DNA of 59,396 bases from Sphingobacteriales bacterium (GTDB taxonomy: Bacteria; Bacteroidota; Bacteroidia; Chitinophagales; Chitinophagaceae). Positions 52,628 through 59,396 of the stretch are shown one piece after another (position 1 is the stretch's first letter; each line of letters starts with the position of its first letter). A model generated the notes under the pieces. That model had not been told where the DNA came from. It worked only from the letters and a program-made list of their open reading frames with translations, and searched no databases. The DNA lies in NCBI GenBank assembly GCA_012270485.1, contig JAAXIF010000055.1:1-59396 (forward strand), written 5' to 3'. A program made the translations under genes and the position numbers.

Positions 52628-52655
52628 TAGTCAATAGTCAATAGTCGATAGTCCA
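52628..52655 (+). repeat. Heptad array, family A, after the thiolase gene
   Basis: Four gapless units TAGTCAA, TAGTCAA, TAGTCGA, TAGTCCA, then TGG. GTCGATAGTCCATGG (52644-52658) is the exact complement of CCATGGACTATCGAC at 52688-52702, giving a 15-bp stem, and the same arm sequence occurs at 22609-22623. Confidence 0.9.
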
Positions 52656-52676
52656 TGGTTTAGGAAAATTCTTGGA

Positions 52677-52711
52677 TCTACCATGAACCATGGACTATCG
52701 ACCATCAACTT
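52677..52711 (-). repeat. Heptad array, family A, inverted partner block
   Basis: In the plus direction TCTACCA, TGAACCA, TGGACTA, TCGACCA, TCAACTT. On the minus strand it provides the TAG stop of the restored lipoprotein frame (52697-52695). Confidence 0.82.
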
Positions 52712-53416
52712 TCTCTACAAACTCCCCTCTACCATTCACAAGCCCCTTTCTATCTCTAAACAATCCTGATACATAAGTAGCATTTCTATCGGCCATGGCA
52801 GCAATGTCTTTTTTGTTGGCTTCGTAGCCGGGGCCGCGTGCAAAGAGTCCGCTGAGTACTTGTCTTTGAGATGATATGTACTGGCAGTAATTCGTTTGCG
52901 ATACAGTTGGTCGCCTTGTATGATCGTTATATTGGTATTGAAGAAAACAGAGTAAGTAGCTTGTTTATTAACAGACCCATCATTATTTCTGGAACGTTGT
53001 ATTTCATCCTGACTAAAACCACCTTCATAATTCTGTAAGATGATGACAATATTCGCCTTGTATTGCTCCATGATTTTTGCACGCACATTATTATCGTTTT
53101 GAAGTAACAATGCCTTTTCGCCATCTGTTAAAGAAGTGTCAGTAAACACAGTCATCTGCAGATCTTTTCTCAACACATCCGGTAGATTGGAAAAATATTT
53201 ACGTTTGATCTGTGTTACTACTTCTTCTCTTTTTTTAGTGATGGCGAGTCCGGGTGTGTATACTTCACCTGCATCTACTACGACGATGGATTTTGAATAA
53301 TACTGTACGGGTATTTCAGCCAAAATGGTCTTTTCCGTAAAGGATAGTGTTTTACAACTTGCAAAAACACTGATAGTTGTTATGATGACCCATACAAATC
53401 GAAAAACAGTTTTCAT
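52695..53416 (-). pseudogene. Lipoprotein (DUF6340-like), C-terminal frameshift
   Basis: The intact frame from 53416 runs 226 residues, with a lipobox VFASC (Cys about residue 21). After about residue 175 (QLYRKRITA) it becomes low-plausibility sequence ending at 52736. In the neighbouring frame the same DNA reads QYISSQRQVLSGLFARGPGY, then EANKKDIAAMADRNATYVSG and ends at 52695, which looks like genuine protein. A one-base deletion near 52890 explains the switch. The restored product would be about 240 residues. The family name is a tentative recollection; function unknown. It could also be a sequencing error. Confidence 0.7.
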
Positions 53417-53599
53417 TGCTTAGAATTTCGTCCGCGAAGGTATTTGTGCGGTGTAAATGAATTTGTTAAGGCTACATGATCAGCATATTAGGGTTGATAA
53501 ACGGCATTTCTGCATGATTAAAAAGAAAATAAGATTTACTGACCAATGTCATTTTTTATGCATCAATGGCTGAGTAGCTTTATACTATAAATAAGCGTT

Positions 53600-54433
53600 A
53601 TGAAAAAGATTCTTGTTCCTACCGATTTCTCTGCTACAGCAAAAAATGCCGCATTGTATGCGTTCAAGCTGGTCGAACAATTATGCGCTGAAGAAGTGAT
53701 CTTATACCATGGTTATCAGGCACCTGTGAATATTGATCCCATGGTTCCAACCGTGGTAATGCCGGATATTGATACTTTGAGAGAGAGTAGTGAAAAAGCC
53801 TTAGCGCATTTTAAATCAGTTGTATGTCCATTTTGTGAGCCCGGTATTAAAGTGTCTACGTTGGCGCGGTATGACCATTTAGGAGATGGACTAGATGATA
53901 TCTGTCACGAAACGGGGGCCGCATTAATTGTAATGGGTATTACAGGTGCAGGTTTATTGGAAGAGAAGTTGATCGGTAGTAATACTTTGAGTGTTGCAGA
54001 AAATGGAACTGTGCCGGTCATCATTGTTCCTCCACAAGCAGTGTTTACCAAAATTGAAGAAGTAATGCTTGCCTGTGATTTTAAAAAAGTAGTAGAAACT
54101 ACCCCGGTTCAACCCATCAAAAATATATTGGATACTACTGGTGCCAAATTGTTTGTGTTACATGTTGATCATGAAAATAAACAGTGGTCTGCAGATACGC
54201 CTTTTGAAAGTTTGATGTTGGATACACTTCTATACGGTTATCAACCCGAATACCTATTTGAAAACAATAACAACTTTGTAGAAGCTGTCAACATTGTAAC
54301 TCTGGAAAAAATGATCGGCCTCATCATTACCATTCCAAAAAAACATGGATTGTTTGAAGGATTGTTTCATAGCAGTGCGACTAAGAAACTAGCTTATCAT
54401 AGTAATGTGCCGATTATGGTGATACATGAGTAA
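53600..54433 (+). CDS. Tandem universal stress protein
   Basis: 277 residues with two UspA domains. The first (about 1-145) starts MKKILVPTDFSATAKNAALY and ends with the nucleotide-binding loop GITGAGLLEEKLIGSNTLSV, in which the G-2x-G-9x-G(S/T) pattern is present. The second (about 150-277) is divergent, with IPKKHGLFEGLFHSSATKKL. ATP binding by the first domain is likely. No regulator is adjacent. Confidence 0.88.
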   Translation: MKKILVPTDFSATAKNAALYAFKLVEQLCAEEVILYHGYQAPVNIDPMVPTVVMPDIDTLRESSEKALAHFKSVVCPFCEPGIKVSTLARYDHLGDGLDDICHETGAALIVMGITGAGLLEEKLIGSNTLSVAENGTVPVIIVPPQAVFTKIEEVMLACDFKKVVETTPVQPIKNILDTTGAKLFVLHVDHENKQWSADTPFESLMLDTLLYGYQPEYLFENNNNFVEAVNIVTLEKMIGLIITIPKKHGLFEGLFHSSATKKLAYHSNVPIMVIHE

Positions 54434-54435
54434 GA

Positions 54436-56118
54436 TTAATTCAAATACTTCCCCACAATAGGTACCCGTCTACCCACCCCAAAAGCCTTGGGAGAAATGC
54501 GAATAATCGGACAAAACTGATTGCGTTTGTATTCATTGTTGTTGACCATCTTCAGTGTTCCGTCTACCAATGCTACATCATATCCCATGGCTTTGATTTC
54601 AGCCGGACCTTTTCGTTTTTCAATGTATTGGTAAAGTATCTGATCCAACACCGTATAATCCGGTAAACTATCACTGTCTTTTTGATTCGGTCTTAATTCT
54701 GCGCTGGGGGCTTTTGTGATGATATTCGAAGGAATGATCTCTTTTTCACGATTGATGTATTGAGCCAGCGCATAGACTTGTAGTTTATAGCAGTCTCCCA
54801 ATACACCTAAACCACCCGCCATATCTCCATACAAAGTTCCATATCCGGTAGCCAGTTCACTTTTATTGGAAGTATTGAGTAAGATATATCCAAACTTATT
54901 CGCGATAGCCATTAATAAATTTCCCCTGCTTCTGCTTTGTATATTTTCTTCCGCTAAAGAAAATGGTAAGTCATTGAAAACAGGTTTTAATGTTTGTAAA
55001 AATGACTCATATACTTCATCAATACGAATGATATCATAAGGATTACCCAAATTCTTACTTAATTGAACAGCATCATTCACTGAATGATCCGTAGAATAAG
55101 GTGAAGGCATAAGTATTGCACGAACATTCTCTTTTCCCAATGCATCACAAGTAATCGCCAATGTTACTGCTGAATCAATACCTCCGGAAGATCCAAGGAT
55201 CGCTTTACTGAACCCCATCTTTGTAAAATAATCACGGATACCCATAATCAATGCGTCATATACTTGTGCAATGTTCAACTCGGGTTCTAAAGTAGCGGGG
55301 TTGAGTTCTTTATCGGGTACGCGACTGGCAGGCTCCAAAATCGCAGCATTGATACTACCATCATCATTCAGTTCCCAGGTTGACATGGCTTCCTGAAACA
55401 TAGGTAAAGCTCCGCACAGATTAGCATCTTTATCAAATACCAATGAAGCACCATCAAAAATAATTTCTGTCTGACTGCCCACTGAGTTACAATAAAACAT
55501 CGGGATTTTATACTTCTGCACATTGGCCTTGATCACAGATTTTCGGTCTTCATCATGGGTATAGTCAAAAGGAGAGGCGCTAATATTCAGCATCACATCC
55601 GGTTGTTGATCCATCAATTGATCCATTGGACAAATTCTGTACAATGGGTTGTCGCCTAAGTTCCAGATGTCTTCACAAATGGTGATCGCTAATTTTTTTC
55701 CTTTGTAAGGAACGATTTTCCATTCGTAGGCAGGTTCGAAATACCGGTATTCGTCAAATACATCGTAGGTAGGTAATAATGTCTTGTGTATCTCTGCTTT
55801 GATTTCTTTTTCATAGAGGAAGAAAGCAGCATTGAAGAGGTCTTTACCTTTTTGTATGGTATTATGAGCCGGCGAACCAATTAAAACTGCAATGGTATCC
55901 GCATGTGCTTTTATTTGATCGACAGCTTGGTAGCACTTATCAATAAAATCGCTGAACTCCACAAAATCTCTGGCAGGATAGCCACATACACTCATTTCAC
56001 TGAAGATGATCAGTTCAGATCCTTCTGCCTTGGCTGCTTCAATCGCAGCAATGATCTTGCGTGTATTCTCTTCAAAATTTCCGATATGATAATTCTGTTG
56101 TGCAATGCTGATCTTCAT
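54436..56118 (-). CDS. nadE: Glutamine-dependent NAD+ synthetase
   Basis: 560 residues. An N-terminal nitrilase-type glutaminase domain (about 1-265) has the Glu in IIFSEMSVCGYPARD, the Lys in HKTLLPTYDVFDEYRYF and the Cys in LAITICEDIWN. The C-terminal synthetase domain (about 285-560) has the PP-loop LGSSGGIDSAVTLAI. It makes NAD from deamido-NAD using ammonia channelled from glutamine. It diverges from gldB; in gliding relatives the two genes are also neighbours. Confidence 0.94.
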   Translation of the reverse strand: MKISIAQQNYHIGNFEENTRKIIAAIEAAKAEGSELIIFSEMSVCGYPARDFVEFSDFIDKCYQAVDQIKAHADTIAVLIGSPAHNTIQKGKDLFNAAFFLYEKEIKAEIHKTLLPTYDVFDEYRYFEPAYEWKIVPYKGKKLAITICEDIWNLGDNPLYRICPMDQLMDQQPDVMLNISASPFDYTHDEDRKSVIKANVQKYKIPMFYCNSVGSQTEIIFDGASLVFDKDANLCGALPMFQEAMSTWELNDDGSINAAILEPASRVPDKELNPATLEPELNIAQVYDALIMGIRDYFTKMGFSKAILGSSGGIDSAVTLAITCDALGKENVRAILMPSPYSTDHSVNDAVQLSKNLGNPYDIIRIDEVYESFLQTLKPVFNDLPFSLAEENIQSRSRGNLLMAIANKFGYILLNTSNKSELATGYGTLYGDMAGGLGVLGDCYKLQVYALAQYINREKEIIPSNIITKAPSAELRPNQKDSDSLPDYTVLDQILYQYIEKRKGPAEIKAMGYDVALVDGTLKMVNNNEYKRNQFCPIIRISPKAFGVGRRVPIVGKYLN

Positions 56119-56234
56119 GAATACTAGCTTTTACTACTGGTTAGGTGCAAAGTTCAGTAACTTTTACATAGGTTTCACAGGATTCTTTGCAGGTAGCTGA
56201 TGGTTTTATCAGCATCTTTGTCAAAATTCAGGAT

Positions 56235-57239
56235 ATGATGCGTCGATGGTATTTATTTTCATGTTTATGGATACTTTTCGCTTGTGGTGAAAAAAAATTC
56301 ATTCCCGATGTTGCCGGAATTGAAGCACCCTTGAGTTTGCAAAGATTTGAACAATCCTTTTTTACCATCGATACTTTACAACTCGAAGAATCATTGATGG
56401 AACTCACCAATGAATACCGCGGTTTTCCTCAGGACTTTCTGTTTAATATCATGGGTACACGTCCGGATGCTGTACGACAAGATATCCCTAGTTTTATTCG
56501 TTCATATCAATCTTTATTCAAAGAAATTCAACCACAGTTCAAAGACATGAGCCGTGAGTTGAACGAGATACAACAAGGACTTCAATTCGTTAAATACTAC
56601 TTTCCAGAATATAAACTACCCGAAAAAGTAATTACATTTATTGGTCCACTAAATAGTTATGGTAGTATCATTACGCCTGATGGATTGGGCGTTGGCTTGC
56701 AATTATATTTAGGGAGCAATCATACGATTTATCAGTCTGAGGAGGGGCAACAGATGTATCCGAAATATATATCTAGAAGATTTGACAGAGCCTATATTCC
56801 TGTCAATGCCATCAAGAATATCATCGATGATCTGTACCCACCCAATTATGCTGATAAGCCGCTGGTAGAACAAATGATAGAAGCGGGCAAAAGATTGTAT
56901 CTCTTGGATCATTTGCTTCCTGAAACAGCCGATACCCTGAAAACCGGATATACCGCTAAACAATTGGAGGGTTGTTTAGAGAATGAAAAGAGTATCTGGA
57001 GTTTTTTTATACAAAATAATTTGTTGTACATCATTGACCCGGAAATGGTACGTGATTATATGAGTGATGCACCCAATACCCCTACTTTGGGCCAGGCTTC
57101 ACCAGGTTTTATTGGTCAGTTTGTAGGATGGCAGATTGTAAAAAAATGGATGAATAAGCAAAAAGATCCTCGGAACTTGATGAAATTGATGGACACACCT
57201 GCGAAGAAAATTTTTGAAGAAGCAAAATACAAACCCTGA
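56235..57239 (+). CDS. gldB: Gliding motility lipoprotein GldB
   Basis: 334 residues from the ATG at 56235 (a second ATG follows directly). The signal peptide ends in lipobox LFACGEKK (Cys about residue 16). The rest matches GldB: FEQSFFTIDTLQLEESL, GPLNSYGSIITPDGLGVGLQ and FVGWQIVKKWM at the C-terminus. It is required for gliding and type IX secretion in flavobacteria. It is on the plus strand and divergent from nadE, and its stop abuts the end of the convergent apaG gene. Confidence 0.88.
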   Translation: MMRRWYLFSCLWILFACGEKKFIPDVAGIEAPLSLQRFEQSFFTIDTLQLEESLMELTNEYRGFPQDFLFNIMGTRPDAVRQDIPSFIRSYQSLFKEIQPQFKDMSRELNEIQQGLQFVKYYFPEYKLPEKVITFIGPLNSYGSIITPDGLGVGLQLYLGSNHTIYQSEEGQQMYPKYISRRFDRAYIPVNAIKNIIDDLYPPNYADKPLVEQMIEAGKRLYLLDHLLPETADTLKTGYTAKQLEGCLENEKSIWSFFIQNNLLYIIDPEMVRDYMSDAPNTPTLGQASPGFIGQFVGWQIVKKWMNKQKDPRNLMKLMDTPAKKIFEEAKYKP

Positions 57240-57626
57240 TCAGTTCATTTTGGCGGGAACGATCATGTCAAAAGAAGGGATGTTGACATCAAAGAAACCC
57301 TTGGTATCCTGATTTTCCATGAGATAACTGCCATGCATTCTACCCATTTCTGTTCTCAGGTTGCAACCGCTTACATATTGGTAATGCTCACCCGGACGTA
57401 ATACGGGCTGGATGCCTACTACACCCTCTCCTTCTACTTCACGATGCTCTCCATTGCTGTCAAAAATATGCCAGTGACGGCGCAATAATTTGATGGTAAA
57501 ATTGTTGTGATTCTCAATGGTAATGCGGTAGGCAAACATGTACTCTCCATTCAGCGGGTTGCTGTAATCAGACTGGAAAAAAGTCTCTACACTGATTTCA
57601 ACCCCTTCTGAAATTTTGGATACCAT
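57240..57626 (-). CDS. apaG: ApaG protein
   Basis: 128 residues from the ATG at 57626; the longer frame adds translated heptad repeats (MDYGPSTFF). ApaG fold of fibronectin-III type: YMFAYRITIENHNNFTIKLL, RRHWHIFDSNGEHREVEGEG and the Gly-rich GVVGIQPVLRPGEHYQYVSG are hallmarks. Bacterial ApaG is linked to Co/Mg resistance and Ap4A levels, but its activity is not settled. Convergent with gldB, divergent from icd. Confidence 0.92.
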   Translation of the reverse strand: MVSKISEGVEISVETFFQSDYSNPLNGEYMFAYRITIENHNNFTIKLLRRHWHIFDSNGEHREVEGEGVVGIQPVLRPGEHYQYVSGCNLRTEMGRMHGSYLMENQDTKGFFDVNIPSFDMIVPAKMN

Positions 57627-57661
57627 GTGGGAGCGTTTGATTGAGGTAAAAGTAGGGAAAA

Positions 57662-57717
57662 AAGTCGATGGTCCATAGTCCATAGTCCATGGTCCATCGA
57701 CTATGGACTATGGACTT
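57662..57717. repeat. Heptad array, family A, palindromic, between apaG and icd
   Basis: Eight units from 57662: AAGTCGA, TGGTCCA, TAGTCCA, TAGTCCA, TGGTCCA, TCGACTA, TGGACTA, TGGACTT. GTCCATAGTCCATAGTC (57671-57687) pairs perfectly over 17 bp with its complement at 57699-57715, around an 11-base loop CATGGTCCATC, and is followed by T6. It looks like a terminator, yet lies upstream of icd in a divergent region. Confidence 0.92.
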
Positions 57718-57775
57718 TTTTAACACAAAAAATACCTCCCAACCCTTACCTTCGCAGCACTTCAAAAAAGGAATT

Positions 57776-59230
57776 ATGACAAAGATTGCCGTAGCTAAGG
57801 GGGATGGAATTGGTCCCGAAATCATGGATGCTGTTTTGTCGGTTTTTAACGCTGCAAAAGTGCCGCTGGAATATGATTTTGTTGATATGGGTAAGTGGGT
57901 GTTCGACAAAGGCTACAGCAACGGTATGACACCCGAGGCACAACAAACGATCGAGTCATTGGGAATCCTTTTTAAGGGTCCGATGGAAACGCCAAAAGGG
58001 AAAGGTGTAAAGAGTGTGAATGTTACCGCTCGTAAAACCTGGAATACCTATGCTAACAAACGCACATTCCAAACCTTACATGGTGTAGATACAGTATTTA
58101 GCAAAGCAGGTATACCGATTGATATCACGATTGTTCGTGAAAATATTGAAGATACCTATGGTGGTATTGAACACATGCTTACACATGATGTGGCACTGAG
58201 CAGAAGATTCATTACCCGTCCGGGAAGCATGCAGGTGATCAAGTATGCATTTGAAATGGCTAAGAAAAAAGGAGCGAAGAGAATTACTTGCGGACACAAA
58301 GCCAATATCATGAAGCTTACAGATGGATTGTTTCTGGAAGTGTTCTATGAAGTAGCAAAAGACTATCCTGAATTGAAAGCAGATGATGTGATCGTTGATG
58401 ATCTGTGTATGAAATTGGTGAGCCGCCCTGATCTTTTTGATGTCGTAGTATTGACCAACTTACAGGGAGATATCGTGAGTGATTTATGTGCCGGATTGGT
58501 GGGAGGACTTGGATTTGCGCCGTCAGCCAATATTGGAGATCATATTTCTATTTTTGAAGCCGTACACGGAACAGCACCGGATATTGCCGGAAAAAATATT
58601 GCCAACCCCACAGCTTTGTTATTGAGTGGTATAGGTATGTTGCGACATTTGGGAATGATGGAAAGTGCAGCAAAAATTGAAAATGCTTTGCTCTTTACCC
58701 TAGAGAGTGGTATTCATACGGGTGACTTTGGTGATAAGGGTACTGCTTCTTCCGATACCACCACTTTTGCCAATGCCATCATTGCTAATTTTGGAAAACA
58801 ACCTGCACATAATCCTAAACCCATTCTTTCAGATTTGCCGGTAACACAGACTGTTTTCAAGCTGGAGAGAAACCCCATGTTGGAAAGCAATGAAGAATCA
58901 GAAGAAAGAATTGTGGGCGTAGATATGTTCATTGAAAGCAATGAACAACCACAAATGGTAGCCGAGAAATGTTTGCAACATACACTGGATCTATTCAAAT
59001 TAGTAACCATCAGTAACAGAGGTACGCAGGTATGGCCTAAAGGATCAGTATTTACGAATCTGATCAACCAATACCGTTGCCGCTTTGAAAGTGTAGGAGA
59101 AGTAGGATTGACGCAGGTAGATATTCTCGAATTGTATAAGCGTTTATCAACAGACTTTAAGATATGTTCAACCGAGCTGTTGAATGCCTGGGGCGATAAG
59201 AAGGGTTATAGTCTGGCACAGGGTCAATAA
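57776..59230 (+). CDS. icd: NADP-dependent isocitrate dehydrogenase
   Basis: 484 residues from the ATG at 57776; the upstream extension MVHRLWTMDFF is translated repeat. TCA-cycle oxidation of isocitrate to 2-oxoglutarate. The N-terminal region MTKIAVAKGDGIGPEIMDAV is the homoisocitrate/isocitrate dehydrogenase start, TIVRENIEDTYGGIEHML holds substrate-binding residues, and VDDLCMKLVSRPDLFDVVVL and LQGDIVSDLCAGLVGGLG carry the metal Asp residues. An extra C-terminal domain of about 140 residues (from about 345) is typical of the long Thermus-type enzyme. Cofactor preference is inferred. Confidence 0.9.
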   Translation: MTKIAVAKGDGIGPEIMDAVLSVFNAAKVPLEYDFVDMGKWVFDKGYSNGMTPEAQQTIESLGILFKGPMETPKGKGVKSVNVTARKTWNTYANKRTFQTLHGVDTVFSKAGIPIDITIVRENIEDTYGGIEHMLTHDVALSRRFITRPGSMQVIKYAFEMAKKKGAKRITCGHKANIMKLTDGLFLEVFYEVAKDYPELKADDVIVDDLCMKLVSRPDLFDVVVLTNLQGDIVSDLCAGLVGGLGFAPSANIGDHISIFEAVHGTAPDIAGKNIANPTALLLSGIGMLRHLGMMESAAKIENALLFTLESGIHTGDFGDKGTASSDTTTFANAIIANFGKQPAHNPKPILSDLPVTQTVFKLERNPMLESNEESEERIVGVDMFIESNEQPQMVAEKCLQHTLDLFKLVTISNRGTQVWPKGSVFTNLINQYRCRFESVGEVGLTQVDILELYKRLSTDFKICSTELLNAWGDKKGYSLAQGQ

Positions 59231-59256
59231 TTACCCGATTTTCCCCGAATTGATGG

Positions 59257-59305
59257 AAAAAAGCGGCAAGCTCAGAGCTACAAGCTACAAGCATGCCGCT
59301 TTTTT
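59257..59305 (+). terminator. Terminator of icd with a heptad array in its loop
   Basis: AAAAAAGCGGCA (59257-59268) pairs with TGCCGCTTTTTT (59294-59305), a 12-bp stem ending in T. Its 25-base loop is family B heptads: CTCAGAG, CTACAAG, CTACAAG. Confidence 0.85.
59264..59298 (+). repeat. Heptad array, family B, after icd
   Basis: Units CGGCAAG, CTCAGAG, CTACAAG, CTACAAG, CATGCCG, in phase without gaps. It is the same family as the blocks after porX and sits within the icd terminator. Confidence 0.82.
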
Positions 59306-59346
59306 CCTAATTTCACGGCTCATTTAAACAGCGCAATCGAAACTAT

Positions 59347-59396
59347 ATGGCCGAAGTGATTTTAATGCCCCGCCTGAGTGATACCATGACCGAAGG
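59347..59396 (+). CDS. Start of a pyruvate dehydrogenase E2 gene (partial)
   Basis: Only 17 codons are in the window, cut at the right end. MAEVILMPRLSDTMTEG is the characteristic start of the lipoyl domain of a dihydrolipoamide acyltransferase, E2 of the pyruvate dehydrogenase complex. The lipoylated Lys and the catalytic domain lie beyond the window. Confidence 0.7.
   Translation, partial: MAEVILMPRLSDTMTE

Noticed and set aside
57662..57775. N-terminal extensions such as MVHRLWTMDFF (icd), SMDYGLWT (lpxD), MDYGPSTFF (apaG) and HFTFHLSLFT (recQ)
   Set aside because: They are translated heptad arrays. In each case an internal ATG matches the conserved family start, so the shorter start was used.
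14432..59298. CRISPR array as an explanation of the short repeats
   Set aside because: Units are 7 bases, degenerate, without spacers, and there are no cas genes.

Overview
The window looks like ordinary chromosome of a member of the Bacteroidota, most likely a Chitinophagaceae-type bacterium. The evidence is a SusC/SusD pair, gliding and type IX secretion genes (gldF, gldG, gldB, porX), lineage-typical fusions (MurF-Alr and LpxC-FabZ), and -7 promoter boxes of the TAnnTTTG type. The organism is inferred from gene content only. I saw no rRNA, tRNA, CRISPR array, insertion sequence or prophage. No gene-free stretch exceeds 300 bases; the longest, 31509-31783, holds a terminator and two repeat blocks.

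Layout. 1-9.3 kb: methylmalonyl-CoA epimerase, an iscS-iscU-iscA run, a small proline-rich secreted protein, gldF-gldG, a TerC protein and murF-alr. 9.3-16.3 kb: lspA, a lipoprotein, D-lactate dehydrogenase, an orphan OmpR-type regulator, a di-haem peroxidase, a GroES-like protein, and two DUF2975-like membrane proteins with a small HTH regulator. 16.4-25 kb: a HerA-like ATPase, recQ, a four-helix-bundle (S23/IVS-type) gene, a copper ATPase, tsaE, alanine dehydrogenase and a RidA-family gene broken by an in-frame amber codon. 25-31.5 kb: anmK divergent from a deoR-susC-susD operon. 31.8-37.8 kb: a four-gene signalling operon (large hybrid kinase, CheR, REC-less CheB, REC-kinase) without MCP, CheA or CheW. 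37.8-43.1 kb: the lipid A cluster HD protein-lpxD-lpxC/fabZ-lpxA-ABC ATPase. 43.3-59.4 kb: porX, an MBL hydrolase, an HhH protein, acyl-CoA dehydrogenase, pyrD-terC, thiolase, a frameshifted lipoprotein, a Usp protein, nadE, gldB, apaG, icd and the first codons of a pyruvate dehydrogenase E2 gene.

The most unusual signal is not a gene. At least eleven intergenic sites carry gapless arrays of degenerate seven-base units. Three unrelated sequence families share the same 7-bp period: A (TAGTCCA/TGGACTA-like), B (CTACAAG-like) and C (GTGAAAA-like). Many arrays begin 0-4 bases after a stop codon, or even supply the stop codon; one ends on the base before a start codon; one sits in the loop of a terminator; several fold into 13-17 bp perfect hairpins. 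Family C is seen only on the two sides of the four-helix-bundle gene, in inverted orientation. Heptanucleotide repeats (STRR) are known from filamentous cyanobacteria; I know of no described system of this kind in Bacteroidota.
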